From Kaistella antarctica (GTDB lineage: Bacteria; Bacteroidota; Bacteroidia; Flavobacteriales; Weeksellaceae), in contig NZ_FOIX01000002.1 of NCBI RefSeq assembly GCF_900109615.1, positions 1-64,000 on the forward strand: a DNA stretch of 64,000 nucleotides, given 5' to 3'. The position numbers were made by a program, and so were the translations under genes. Position 1 is the first letter of the stretch. Each line of letters begins with the position of its first letter. Below are positions 40,947 through 49,370 of this stretch, piece by piece. Under the pieces are notes generated by a model, which had not been told where the DNA came from, searched no databases, and saw only the letters and a list, made by a program, of their open reading frames with translations.

Positions 40947-41209
40947 TATTTTATTTTTTGGGTTGTCACAAACTTCGTGAAATTCTTCCGATTTTAAAGC
41001 ATTTGTTTTGATTAAATGACAAAAATCAGCGATTAATTTATATAAAGTGAGCAGCCATAAAATTTAAGGACCGCAGAAATTCTTTGTTTCTAAAGCTCAA
41101 TATGAATCCAAGTTTTTTTTATTCGGTGATAATTAATATTTTTGACCCTCAGTATTTTTCACAGAGATGCGCTCTGAGTGAAATAAATTATTGATATCGA
41201 GGAGTTTAG

Positions 41210-42448
41210 ATGAAGGTTTTTAAGTTTGGAGGCGCCTCCGTAAAAGATGCACAAAGTGTAAAAAATGTAGCCCTGGTTTTAGAAACGCAGGGTTTTCAGA
41301 ATTGTCTCCTCGTGGTTTCTGCCATGGGAAAAACGACCAATGCTTTGGAAAAAGTGGTCGAGGCTTTTTTTGCAAAAGAGGATTACCAAACTGAAATCGA
41401 AAAAGTAAAACGCACACATTTAGAAATTTGTCAGGATTTATTTGCCGAGAATCATATTGTTTACGCTGACATTTCAACATTTTTTATTGAGGTTGAATCA
41501 TTTTTAAAGCGCACGAAGTCACCCAATTATAATTTCGTTTATGATCAGGTAGTAAGTTGTGGTGAGATGGTTTCCTCTAAAATATTAAGTGCTTATTTGA
41601 ATGAAATTCAGTTTGAAAATACTTGGTGCGATGCCCGAGAATTTATAAAAACCGACAGCAACTATCGCGAGGCAAACATCAATTGGGAAGAGACGGAAGA
41701 GAAAATGTCTGCACTGAATCAACACCAATGTTATGTGACGCAAGGTTTCATCGGGTCTGATGATAATAATTTCACAGTCACTCTCGGCAGAGAAGGTTCA
41801 GATTACTCGGCTGCGATTTTTGCTTATTGTTTAAATGCCGAAACCATGACGATTTGGAAAGATGTTCCAGGCGTTATGACCGCGGATCCCAGAAAGTTTG
41901 AAAACGTCTCGTTGCTCACCCATATTTCTTATGAAGATGCGATTGAAATGGCCTATTATGGAGCTTCAGTTATTCACCCAAAAACTTTGCAACCGCTCAA
42001 GCAAAAAAACATTCCTTTTTATGTGAAATCATTTTTGGATCCTAAAAGTTCTGGAACCAAAGTAGGAGCGAGCGAGAAAAGAAGTCAGCAGGAATCTTTT
42101 ATTTTAAAGGAAAATCAGCATTTGATGCGCATTGCAACCCGTGATTTCTCATTTATTGCAGAAGAGCATTTGAGTCAGATATTCGCACATTTAGCCAAAT
42201 ATAAAATCAAAATTTCTTTGATGCAGAATTCTGCAATTTCCTTAGATTTATGTTTGGAAGATATGTACGGTAAAATTGAGGACTTGAAGCAGGAACTACA
42301 AAAAGAGTTCAATACCGAGATTATAAAAAATGTTTCGCTTTATACCATAAGAAATGCTAATTTAGAGCAATTGAATAAGTTTTATCAAAATAAAAAAATA
42401 TTGCTAGAACAGATTTCCCAAAAAACAATACAGGTTATAACCAACTAA
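41210..42448 (+). CDS. Aspartate kinase
   Basis: The 412-residue enzyme phosphorylates aspartate, the first step to lysine, threonine and methionine. The kinase domain shows KFGGASVKDAQSVKNVA at the N-terminus, VVSAMGKTTNALEKVV, TLGREGSDYSAAIFAYCLNA and WKDVPGVMTADPRK. A C-terminal ACT-like region follows (about residues 300-410), where feedback inhibitors bind in this family. The single-function length rules out a fusion with homoserine dehydrogenase. The next gene starts 6 bases after the stop, so the two are translationally close. Confidence 0.93.
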   Translation: MKVFKFGGASVKDAQSVKNVALVLETQGFQNCLLVVSAMGKTTNALEKVVEAFFAKEDYQTEIEKVKRTHLEICQDLFAENHIVYADISTFFIEVESFLKRTKSPNYNFVYDQVVSCGEMVSSKILSAYLNEIQFENTWCDAREFIKTDSNYREANINWEETEEKMSALNQHQCYVTQGFIGSDDNNFTVTLGREGSDYSAAIFAYCLNAETMTIWKDVPGVMTADPRKFENVSLLTHISYEDAIEMAYYGASVIHPKTLQPLKQKNIPFYVKSFLDPKSSGTKVGASEKRSQQESFILKENQHLMRIATRDFSFIAEEHLSQIFAHLAKYKIKISLMQNSAISLDLCLEDMYGKIEDLKQELQKEFNTEIIKNVSLYTIRNANLEQLNKFYQNKKILLEQISQKTIQVITN

Positions 42449-42454
42449 TTGCCA

Positions 42455-44293
42455 ATGAGTTTAATTTCTAAAAGTGATTTAATAAAAGCGTCCGGTTTAA
42501 GTAAACTGGGATTTTTAAAGAATCCTGCAGCGTCGGCAATTATGCGGCTTACCAGAATTGATAAAGTCAATAAATTATACGATGGACTCAAAGATAAAGT
42601 CGGAAAAGATTTTTTCGATTCTTTCGTACGCGATCGTGATTTGAAATATATTGTTTTTGAAGAAGACTTAGCACGAATTCCAAAAACGGGTCCTTTTGTT
42701 TTGGTTTCTAATCATCCTCTTGGTGGCATTGATGGCGTTTTGATGACTAAAATCCTCACTGAAATTCGCCCCGATTTTAAGATCATGGGTAATTTTTTAT
42801 TGGAGAAAATTGAACCGATGAAACCTTACGTAATTTCCGTCAATCCCTTTGAAAATAGGAAAGAGCTTAAAAACAGCTCGTCTGGAATGCGCGAGACTTT
42901 AAAACATTTAGAAAGTGGTGGTTGTGTCGGTATTTTCCCAGCTGGCGAAGTTTCAAACCGAAATAATGAGTTTGGCGAAATCATGGATAGGAAATGGGAA
43001 AAGCCGGCTTTGAAGTTAATAAAGATGGCCAAAGTTCCCGTCGTTCCTATGTATTTCCACGCTAAAAATAGTCGGCTTTTTTATCAGGTTGCAAAGCTTC
43101 ATCCTGATCTTCAAACGCTTTTATTACCGTCGGAAATGATGTATAAGCGAGAGAAGCCCATTCGCATTCGATTGGGTAAACCCGTATCTGTAAAAGTTTT
43201 AGAAGATCATGATACCATTGAAGAGCTAGGTGAATTCTTACAAAAGAAAATTTATCTTTTGAAATCTTATTATGAAAAAAGAAAATCGCTGGCTGATCGT
43301 TTAAATATTCCAAATCTAAGACTCAATTTCCCTTTGCTAAAAGAAGAAAATGTGGTACAGAATATTATTGATGAGACGCCCAGACAGGATATCGTCAACG
43401 AAATAGAAACGTTGCAAAAAAATGAAAAAATGCTTTTCCGAAATGGAAATTACGAAGTGTTTTTTGCAACGTATGCCGAAATTCCTTCCATCATGCGCGA
43501 GATCGGGCGGCAGCGCGAACTTACTTTTAGAAAAATAGGCGAAGGAAGCAACCTGCCTTTCGACCTTGATGTTTATGATGAGCATTATCATCATCTTTTT
43601 CTGTGGGACAGCAATGCAAAGAAATTAGTTGGCGCTTACCGCATGGCGCTGGGTGCTGAGGTGATGAAGAAGCACGGTATCGATGGTTTTTACACGAGCT
43701 CTCTTTTTGAATTTGACCCGGAGCTTCGTCCCTTTTTCCGCAAAGTAATCGAAATGGGACGGGCCTATATTTCGACAGAATATCAGCAAAAACCTTTGCC
43801 GCTTTTTCTTTTGTGGCGTGGGATTGTACATGTTTGTTTAAGAAATCCAGAACATAAGTTTCTGATGGGCGGCGTAAGTATCTCTGATAAATTTTCTGAA
43901 TTTTCGAAATCGCTCATGATTGAGTTTATGCGGTCGCACTATTACGACTCTGCCGTGGCGCAATATATTCATCCGAAGCACGAGTTTAAAGTAAAATTAA
44001 AGGATCGCGATAAACATCTATTTTTTGATGAGGTAGAATCTGATTTAAATAAACTCGATAAGATCATCGATGATTTGGAGCCAGAAATGCGTTTGCCAGT
44101 TTTGATTAAGAAATACATCAAGCAGAATGCGAAAGTTATTTCTTTTAATGTAGATCCCAGTTTTAATGATGCAATTGATGGGTTGATGTATATTAGAATT
44201 AGTGAATTACCAGAGAGTACCATCAAACCAGTTTTGGAAGAAATGAGTGAACAAATTCGCAAGGAAGAAAATAATGACGCTGATAATCAATAA
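42455..44293 (+). CDS. Fused PlsC-like O-acyltransferase and OlsB-like N-acyltransferase (OlsF type)
   Basis: The ATG at 42455 gives 612 residues; a TTG six bases earlier is also open. The N-terminal half (about 60-290) is a PlsC/OlsA-type acyltransferase with VSNHPLGGIDG (His87, Asp93) and GGCVGIFPAGEVS. The C-terminal half (about 335-530) is a GNAT-like hemolysin/OlsB-type N-acyltransferase with IGRQRELTFRKIGEG and FEFDPELRPFFRKVIEMGRAYI. The same fusion order is known for OlsF, which makes ornithine lipids. Glycine or serine lipids are alternatives, since Bacteroides makes glycine lipids from separate genes. Action at the inner membrane is expected. It starts 6 bases after the aspartate kinase gene. 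Confidence 0.85.
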   Translation: MSLISKSDLIKASGLSKLGFLKNPAASAIMRLTRIDKVNKLYDGLKDKVGKDFFDSFVRDRDLKYIVFEEDLARIPKTGPFVLVSNHPLGGIDGVLMTKILTEIRPDFKIMGNFLLEKIEPMKPYVISVNPFENRKELKNSSSGMRETLKHLESGGCVGIFPAGEVSNRNNEFGEIMDRKWEKPALKLIKMAKVPVVPMYFHAKNSRLFYQVAKLHPDLQTLLLPSEMMYKREKPIRIRLGKPVSVKVLEDHDTIEELGEFLQKKIYLLKSYYEKRKSLADRLNIPNLRLNFPLLKEENVVQNIIDETPRQDIVNEIETLQKNEKMLFRNGNYEVFFATYAEIPSIMREIGRQRELTFRKIGEGSNLPFDLDVYDEHYHHLFLWDSNAKKLVGAYRMALGAEVMKKHGIDGFYTSSLFEFDPELRPFFRKVIEMGRAYISTEYQQKPLPLFLLWRGIVHVCLRNPEHKFLMGGVSISDKFSEFSKSLMIEFMRSHYYDSAVAQYIHPKHEFKVKLKDRDKHLFFDEVESDLNKLDKIIDDLEPEMRLPVLIKKYIKQNAKVISFNVDPSFNDAIDGLMYIRISELPESTIKPVLEEMSEQIRKEENNDADNQ

Positions 44294-44328
44294 TATTGCG
44301 ATTATTTAGGAAAATAAGTTGATTTGAT

Positions 44329-44359
44329 TTGGGAGATAAGGATAAAGTTGTTACTTTTG
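44329..44359 (+). promoter_or_regulatory. tRNA-Phe promoter (TTG-N20-TACTTTTG)
   Basis: TTG at 44329-44331 is followed after 20 bases by TACTTTTG at 44352-44359, an exact match to TAnnTTTG. The tRNA begins 20 bases downstream of the box, a normal distance for a short 5' leader. Confidence 0.75.
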
Positions 44360-44378
44360 CACCACTCAATTAACGAAA

Positions 44379-44451
44379 GGTCTCTTAGCTCAGTTGGTAG
44401 AGCAATGGATTGAAAATCCATGTGTCCCTGGTTCGATTCCTGGAGAGACCA
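44379..44451 (+). tRNA. tRNA-Phe (anticodon GAA)
   Basis: The 73-base sequence folds into a full cloverleaf. The acceptor stem is GGTCTCT with AGAGACC, the D-arm is AGCTCAGTTGGTAGAGC, the anticodon arm is ATGGATTGAAAATCCAT with GAA at the centre, and the T-arm is CCTGGTTCGATTCCTGG. The discriminator base is A and CCA is not encoded. It has its own promoter and terminator. It lies exactly where core genes give way to accessory genes, so it is a likely integration site. Confidence 0.97.
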
Positions 44452-44461
44452 CTTTAATATC

Positions 44462-44494
44462 AATCACTTACGATTCTCGTAGGTGATTTTTTTT
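44462..44494 (+). terminator. Terminator of tRNA-Phe
   Basis: AATCACTTACGA (44462-44473) pairs, with one G-U, with TCGTAGGTGATT (44477-44488) around a 3-base loop, followed by a run of T. It begins 11 bases after the tRNA end. Confidence 0.85.
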
Positions 44495-44599
44495 TGGTGT
44501 TGCACGAATTATGCACGATTATGATCATAAGTGCTCATAGATTATAGGATAAAAGATTGAAATCCGTCTACAACATAAATATTTTAACTTACATGTTTG

Positions 44600-44607
44600 T
44601 ATATTTA
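44600..44607 (+). promoter_or_regulatory. Possible -7 box TATATTTA for the first island gene
   Basis: TATATTTA lies 24 bases before the start of the gene at 44631 and differs from TAnnTTTG in one base. No TTG is seen at the right -33 distance, so this is weak. Confidence 0.35.
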
Positions 44608-44630
44608 CGTAATCGACTAAAAACTTTTAG

Positions 44631-45290
44631 ATGCCACCAAAAGAAGATATAGAATACTACAGTGAGTTTTTAATAAAATTAGTAAAAGATCAAGGAATTT
44701 TTCTTGCAATTCTTTTTGTGTTATTTTTAATAGCCTTGTATTTTTTGTGGAAATATTTACTAAAAACTATTGAAAGATCCGTAGAAGAATCATCTGATAA
44801 AACGCTAAAAATTTATCAATCATCCATTGATAAAGATTTCTTTAAATTTCAGTCATTGCACGAAAATCAAATAGACGCAATTCATAAAGTTTATCAGGAT
44901 TTTAATGAATTAAATATGCATATAAATTTCCTCCTTAATGGTGAGAATTTTTCAGATCAAGCGGATCCCAATGAATTAATAAGTCACATTATCCTATTGA
45001 GACATAATTTTAAGAAAACGTTTTTTAAAAATAAATTATTATTTAATAAAGATCTGTGTATTAAAATCGAGAGATTAATTCCAAAAGTAGACGAATTTAT
45101 ATCAACTTTTCAAAGTGGGTTATTTCCTGAAATGACTTCTGAGCAAAGAAATGAAAACGCAGGACTAAACGATGGATTTATCATATCAGGAATTTGGAGT
45201 GGTGGAACTTTTGAAACTTTATTAAATGAGCTCCTCGAAATAAATACTGAAATTGAGGATGAATTTAGAAAGATTGTTGGCACAGACTGA
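44631..45290 (+). CDS. Membrane-anchored coiled-coil protein of unknown function
   Basis: I do not recognise a family. The 219-residue product has a short cytoplasmic or periplasmic N-terminus and one strong membrane helix (GIFLAILFVLFLIALYFLWKYLL, about residues 24-46). A long polar, helical region follows (SSIDKDFFKFQSLHENQIDAIHKVYQDFNEL). There is no enzymatic motif. It is the first gene after tRNA-Phe, followed by the AbiGi-like and FRG-domain genes on the same strand with gaps of 83 and 105 bases. It may be a sensor or anchor for that module, but this is only inferred from position. Confidence 0.7.
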   Translation: MPPKEDIEYYSEFLIKLVKDQGIFLAILFVLFLIALYFLWKYLLKTIERSVEESSDKTLKIYQSSIDKDFFKFQSLHENQIDAIHKVYQDFNELNMHINFLLNGENFSDQADPNELISHIILLRHNFKKTFFKNKLLFNKDLCIKIERLIPKVDEFISTFQSGLFPEMTSEQRNENAGLNDGFIISGIWSGGTFETLLNELLEINTEIEDEFRKIVGTD

Positions 45291-45373
45291 AAATTAAATA
45301 CAACAATTAAGACATTTTATTCTTTTCATTAATAATAGGATGATGTAACAGTTTAAAATGAAAAAAAATTATA

Positions 45374-46222
45374 GTGGTGAAACAAATCAATCAAATCATT
45401 CATCTAACAAATTCAAAGGAAGTTTTAAAGTCTATTTTAAAGAATGGGTTTTACACTTCCTATGCTAATGAAATATTCGGTAAAGAAAGTATTCTCATAC
45501 CTATGATCAGTTTCTCTAATATTTTATTTCGCGATATCGGGGAAAGTGAAGTCGTTAATTATGGTAGTTATGGAATCGTGTTCGAAAGAGATTATGCTAT
45601 TGAGCAGTTTGATTTAAATCCTGTTATTTATGTAAAAAATCAAAGCGAAATGAGTGATGTTTTTTCATATAACTTCGAAACATCTATTATTCCGCAAGTC
45701 TTACATGTAGCAAAAAAATTTAGTATTGATAGCAAAGGGGAAACGTTTAGTAACCATATCAGCATTAAGCCAATTAGTGATGAAGTGAAAAATTTATTGG
45801 ATACTGTCGATGAAAATGTCAATGACGATTTTTTATTATCAATTCAAAAAATTTTTGAAAACTATTACGTTAACACGCTTAAACAAGTTTTACTATTAAA
45901 AGCATTCAAAGTTGAAAATAAAGTTGGAGAGTTAAAAATTGCATATAATGAAAGGGAGTGGAGAAAGAGTTTTTTTGATTTAAATCATATAAGACAATTT
46001 AAACCTAATGGAACTTTGAATGAAGAATATGAGATGATAATTAACAAACAAAAACCGCATTTTACTGTAGATAATGTTTTACCTATTGAAGTTGGTAACA
46101 TTAAATATGTTTATGTCGAAACTGATAGTGAAGTTGAAGAAATGCAACACTTTATAAGAGAAAATTTTGATGTTCCTGTTCAAGTTTCAACTTTGTTAGA
46201 ATTACAAAAAAGTGAGAACTGA
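45374..46222 (+). CDS. AbiGi-like abortive-infection family protein
   Basis: The 282-residue product opens with a GTG start (VKQINQIIHLTN); an ATG 16 bases upstream is in another frame. The segment LIPMISFSNILF, then NYGSYGIVFERDYAIEQFDLNPVIYV at about 41-85, and GELKIAYNEREWR near residue 190, match my memory of the AbiGi family. AbiGi is the antitoxin-side protein of the lactococcal AbiG phage-resistance system. The usual AbiGii nucleotidyltransferase-type toxin gene is not next to it; the next gene encodes an FRG-domain protein instead. No signal peptide or membrane helix is present, so it is likely cytosolic. The family call is from motif memory only. Confidence 0.6.
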   Translation: MVKQINQIIHLTNSKEVLKSILKNGFYTSYANEIFGKESILIPMISFSNILFRDIGESEVVNYGSYGIVFERDYAIEQFDLNPVIYVKNQSEMSDVFSYNFETSIIPQVLHVAKKFSIDSKGETFSNHISIKPISDEVKNLLDTVDENVNDDFLLSIQKIFENYYVNTLKQVLLLKAFKVENKVGELKIAYNEREWRKSFFDLNHIRQFKPNGTLNEEYEMIINKQKPHFTVDNVLPIEVGNIKYVYVETDSEVEEMQHFIRENFDVPVQVSTLLELQKSEN

Positions 46223-46239
46223 TAAATGATACAGTTCTC
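46214..46239 (+). other. Hairpin at the end of the AbiGi-like gene
   Basis: GAGAACTG (46214-46221) and CAGTTCTC (46232-46239) form a perfect 8-bp stem with a 10-base loop, covering the stop codon. No T-run follows, so it may be an RNA stability or attenuation element rather than a terminator. Confidence 0.5.
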
Positions 46240-46327
46240 TAATTCCCTCCATGCCAATTTTTTCTAAGACTGCTAAGCGTAAATCATGGACTGCATTTTT
46301 TATATTATTTTAAATAGAAAGAATTAA

Positions 46328-47584
46328 ATGAAGAAAATAACTACTTCGACCAATTTAAATTCAAGAATTAGACTTTTCGCAGATTGGTTAAACAATGGTG
46401 GGGTTGAAACTATATGGTCAAAAGATTTAATCGAAGATTTAATCAAAGTTAAATTTGATTCAGTTGGGAATGTTGTTGAATCTACCGTTAGTTCAATTGT
46501 TAGAGCTGCCGTTTTAGCTTATGAAGCCACACAAATCACACCTCCACCTTCTTCGTTAGAATTTATGACCGAGTATCAAACTACATTACAAAAAGCATTT
46601 TTTTTTGAACAGGTTAATATAGATTCAAAAGAAGAGTTTGACGAAATTTTCGAACTAAATAAAAATTCAAAAGGAATATTGTATCGTGGTGTTAGTGAAG
46701 CGAAATTTAGAATATATAGTTCTCTTCAACGATATTGGATAAATGAAAAAATTTATGAGAAGGGGATAGACTATAAATCATTTATCGAAAAAATGATCGT
46801 GAATGCTAAAAAACAGCAAGGAAAGATACTTGAAAAATTTTTTAAAAAAAATGGGATAAGTCCAAATAATGATATAGCGGTTTTAAGTTTTTTACAGCAT
46901 TATGGTTGTCCTACGCCATTAGTTGATTGGACAAATAGTTTTATCAATTCTTTATATTTTGCTACAGAAAGCTTTTCTGAAGACAAAGGAGAAGTTAGAG
47001 AAATTGAAAAATATTTTAGTGTCTATTACATAGAAGAAAAAGATCTTATATCTACAAGTTTAGTGAGTATCATTGAAAAGGGAATTCATAAAAAGAAAGA
47101 ACATCTTAAAAATGATTTAGTAAAAAATGGAGAGTTGGATGGTATAAATGAAATAGAAATGAATAAATTTTTTTCCAATAATAGACTTGAGATGGCAACT
47201 AAAATGTTATATCAGAGGGGTTTAATTGATTATTTGACCAAAGTCGAAAGACTAATGACCTTTGAACTTACATATTTTTCTGACCTCAATGAGGGAACTG
47301 ACATTCAATTTTCTCTAAATAATAGTATGAATATAATAAATCAGCAGGGAGTATTTATATGGAATTCAGATCCTTTTAAGCCAATTGAACAAGTAGGTAA
47401 CGAACAATTAATTGAAAGGACTGATGTTATTTATAGGTTTTCAAAGTGTTATAATATAAATAAGAACTTGGTTGATTATGTTCGAGAAAAAATTAAAAAA
47501 GAAGGGATTGATAAAAATTTTATTTATCCTAATCCAAGTTTAATTGCACAAAACTGTTTTAGTGAAACAATAGAAAATTGTTAA
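46328..47584 (+). CDS. FRG domain-containing protein
   Basis: The 418-residue product holds an FRG domain at about residues 105-215. It shows GILYRGVSEAKFRIYSSLQR (YRG at 119-121) and the hallmark LQHYGCPTPLVDWTNS at 189-204, followed by SLYFATE. FRG proteins are often found in phage-defence gene groups; their biochemical activity is not settled. The N-terminal 100 residues and the C-terminal 200 have no named domain; the middle is helical and charged. It lies 105 bases after the AbiGi-like gene on the same strand and ends 40 bases from the convergent Mrr-like gene. The two plus-strand genes could form one defence module. Confidence 0.85.
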   Translation: MKKITTSTNLNSRIRLFADWLNNGGVETIWSKDLIEDLIKVKFDSVGNVVESTVSSIVRAAVLAYEATQITPPPSSLEFMTEYQTTLQKAFFFEQVNIDSKEEFDEIFELNKNSKGILYRGVSEAKFRIYSSLQRYWINEKIYEKGIDYKSFIEKMIVNAKKQQGKILEKFFKKNGISPNNDIAVLSFLQHYGCPTPLVDWTNSFINSLYFATESFSEDKGEVREIEKYFSVYYIEEKDLISTSLVSIIEKGIHKKKEHLKNDLVKNGELDGINEIEMNKFFSNNRLEMATKMLYQRGLIDYLTKVERLMTFELTYFSDLNEGTDIQFSLNNSMNIINQQGVFIWNSDPFKPIEQVGNEQLIERTDVIYRFSKCYNINKNLVDYVREKIKKEGIDKNFIYPNPSLIAQNCFSETIENC

Positions 47585-47624
47585 CTACTTTTTTTAAACT
47601 TTATCGTAAATATTCTTAGATCTA

Positions 47625-48869
47625 TCATTCGCCCCTCCAACGAAACGCCTTGCGATAACCTAATTTTTCTGCTTCTACTATTGTTAGAGCGTTAACTCCA
47701 CCGTTATTAATGTTTTGCGTAATATCATATTTTTGATCGAACGGTAGATGATATATCTTTCCGTCTTTTCCAATATTACATTTTATCCGCGGATAATTTT
47801 TTTCGTAAGGGACAATGACAATTTTTATTTTCAATGCATTTGCGAATTCTAAAGCTCTGTCTGTAAGATCAGTGGTAGTTACGAATATCGGTTGTAAATT
47901 ATTGTCAAATGGGATTCCAATTTCCTCAAATAAAGTACCTTTAAGACCGATAAGGGAGTGATCGTAGTTGTCTAAGTAATATTTCATAGATGTACCGAAT
48001 AATTGATTTATTGCATTTTCATGAATTTGTATACTTCTCCTCCAATTTTTGCATTGTATCAGCAAGGTTTCACTTCCTTTCTTGCAAATTAAATCAATCC
48101 CCAAATCATTAATTCCCTTTTTTATTCCATGATAAATAACTTTATAACCTTTTTTCTCGTAAATGTGACCGATATATCTCTCATAGTCTGCGCCAACCTC
48201 CGATTTATTCATCTTCCTCTTTACATAATTATCTAATGCTTTCTGAAGAATTTCAGTTTTTGACAACTGTTTTTTTTCAGTTTCAGAAACAAGTATATCT
48301 ATTTTATCTTCAGTTTCTTGGGTGGAGTCATCTAAAAATATGTCGTCAGGAGTAGTATCAATCAAATCTTCAACTTCAGGTATTAAGCTTTCAATCTGTT
48401 TCAACTGTAGTTCAAGAGACATGTTTCTTTTTCGTAAGTTTCGATTTTCTCGACTAAACATTATTTGTGCATCTGAACATTTGCTTGCAATCTTATGCAC
48501 GGGCATTACGATCCGTTTCTTATCTAAAAGAAAGTAGAACTCTGCATATTTGTTTGAAAGCCATTCAACAGAATTAAAAGTTTTATCGTACACATTTTGT
48601 AAATTTTGTGTAAGTTCTTCTAATTCATTTTTTTTGTAATTAGTCTCAATTTCTATTTGGTCTAATCTGCTTTTTGTTTGAACATCTAATTGATTCTTCT
48701 CTAATTGAATTTTTTCTGCAATAACTTTTAAAGATTCAATTTTTGTCAATGTATCGGTATATTTAGAATTTATTTTCACCTCTAAATCTTTGTTGAGTAG
48801 TTTTATCTCATTCAATTTTTTTAAGTAATCGGAAAATTTTTCGCTAAAGAATTTCATCAATTTCATCAA
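47625..48869 (-). CDS. Coiled-coil protein with Mrr-like restriction endonuclease domain
   Basis: The 414-residue product has an N-terminal coiled coil (about residues 10-100, LEVKINSKYTDTLTKIESLK onward) and a linker rich in Asp/Glu/Thr. The nuclease domain at about 224-350 reads GADYERYIGHIYEKKGYKV, DLGIDLICKK and LLIQCKNWRR. The D259...Q272-x-K274 pattern is the catalytic triad of the Mrr_cat (PD-(D/E)xK, DxxQxK) nucleases. It should cut DNA, possibly modified or foreign DNA. Its start overlaps the end of the upstream small membrane coil gene by 26 bases, so the two are almost surely co-expressed. Confidence 0.85.
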   Translation of the reverse strand: MMKLMKFFSEKFSDYLKKLNEIKLLNKDLEVKINSKYTDTLTKIESLKVIAEKIQLEKNQLDVQTKSRLDQIEIETNYKKNELEELTQNLQNVYDKTFNSVEWLSNKYAEFYFLLDKKRIVMPVHKIASKCSDAQIMFSRENRNLRKRNMSLELQLKQIESLIPEVEDLIDTTPDDIFLDDSTQETEDKIDILVSETEKKQLSKTEILQKALDNYVKRKMNKSEVGADYERYIGHIYEKKGYKVIYHGIKKGINDLGIDLICKKGSETLLIQCKNWRRSIQIHENAINQLFGTSMKYYLDNYDHSLIGLKGTLFEEIGIPFDNNLQPIFVTTTDLTDRALEFANALKIKIVIVPYEKNYPRIKCNIGKDGKIYHLPFDQKYDITQNINNGGVNALTIVEAEKLGYRKAFRWRGE

Positions 48870-49200
48870 TTCTATTTTTTATATTTTGATAATTAGCCTT
48901 TTTTGTTTCTAACTCATTTTTATAATTCTGTAATAAAATTTCTAAATATTTTCTTTTAAAAACAAGGTCTTTTTTAAGTAATATGTATTCTTTAATTCTG
49001 TTAAAGTAAATAATTAATAATACCACAAGAATAATAAATACGCTAAGGATAATACTCTCCGTATTATCGTCGTTGAATTGGAATCCAAAGAATTTCATAA
49101 CCATATGTAAACCTGCTTTTAGGAAAGCAAGCACACAGAAAAACGTAAAAACTATAAGAATGATTCCAAAAAAAAAGTCTGTTGCGTTATTTCTTCTCAT
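48844..49200 (-). CDS. Two-helix membrane protein with C-terminal coiled coil, 118 residues
   Basis: I do not recognise a family. The 118-residue product has two hydrophobic segments (FFFGIILIVFTFFCVLAFL and SIILSVFIILVVLLIIYF). A charged helical tail predicted as coiled coil follows (KYLEILLQNYKNELETKKANYQNIKNRIDEI, about residues 83-115). It overlaps the coiled-coil Mrr-like nuclease gene by 26 bases. The two coils suggest that the nuclease is held at the membrane by this partner. No signal for export is needed; the helices serve as anchor. Confidence 0.72.
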   Translation of the reverse strand: MRRNNATDFFFGIILIVFTFFCVLAFLKAGLHMVMKFFGFQFNDDNTESIILSVFIILVVLLIIYFNRIKEYILLKKDLVFKRKYLEILLQNYKNELETKKANYQNIKNRIDEIDEIL

Positions 49201-49264
49201 TATATTTTATAAAAATTACATTTAAATTATTTTAACATAGTTAATGACCCTATTAACTTTACTC

Positions 49265-49370
49265 TTCTCCACAATCCCACTTCCTCCTCAGTCAGTCCAT
49301 AAATTTCATGCATCATGCGATCTATTTCCTGATCGGTAGAAATTATCTGAGGTTGGATTTGTACTGCTTT
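49265..49370 (-). pseudogene. Remnant of a second type IIG restriction-modification gene, 3' end only
   Basis: About 106 bases directly after the AlbA-type gene match the 3' end of the type IIG gene at 50534-50640 at roughly 85% identity by eye, with a 28-base identical core (CATGCGATCTATTTCCTGAT and on). The translation reads NKAVQIQPQIISTDQEIDRM and GLTEEE, as in the intact copy. A one-base deletion then shifts the frame near 49277, changing the end to VGLWRRV. The homology starts exactly at the AlbA gene stop codon. It is the leftover of a duplicated or replaced gene. Confidence 0.85.

Noticed and set aside
40947-41209. Lysine or other riboswitch before aspartate kinase
   Set aside because: A small stem (AGAG with CTCT near 41163) exists, but none of the conserved lysine-riboswitch blocks can be read.
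42455-44293. Frameshift or accidental fusion of two acyltransferase genes
   Set aside because: The two-domain order equals known OlsF proteins, so the fusion is a natural family form.
44500-44530. Short direct repeat TGCACGA after the tRNA terminator as attachment site
   Set aside because: Two copies of TGCACGA 11 bases apart are too short and lack a partner copy further right; the tRNA 3' end is the better candidate.
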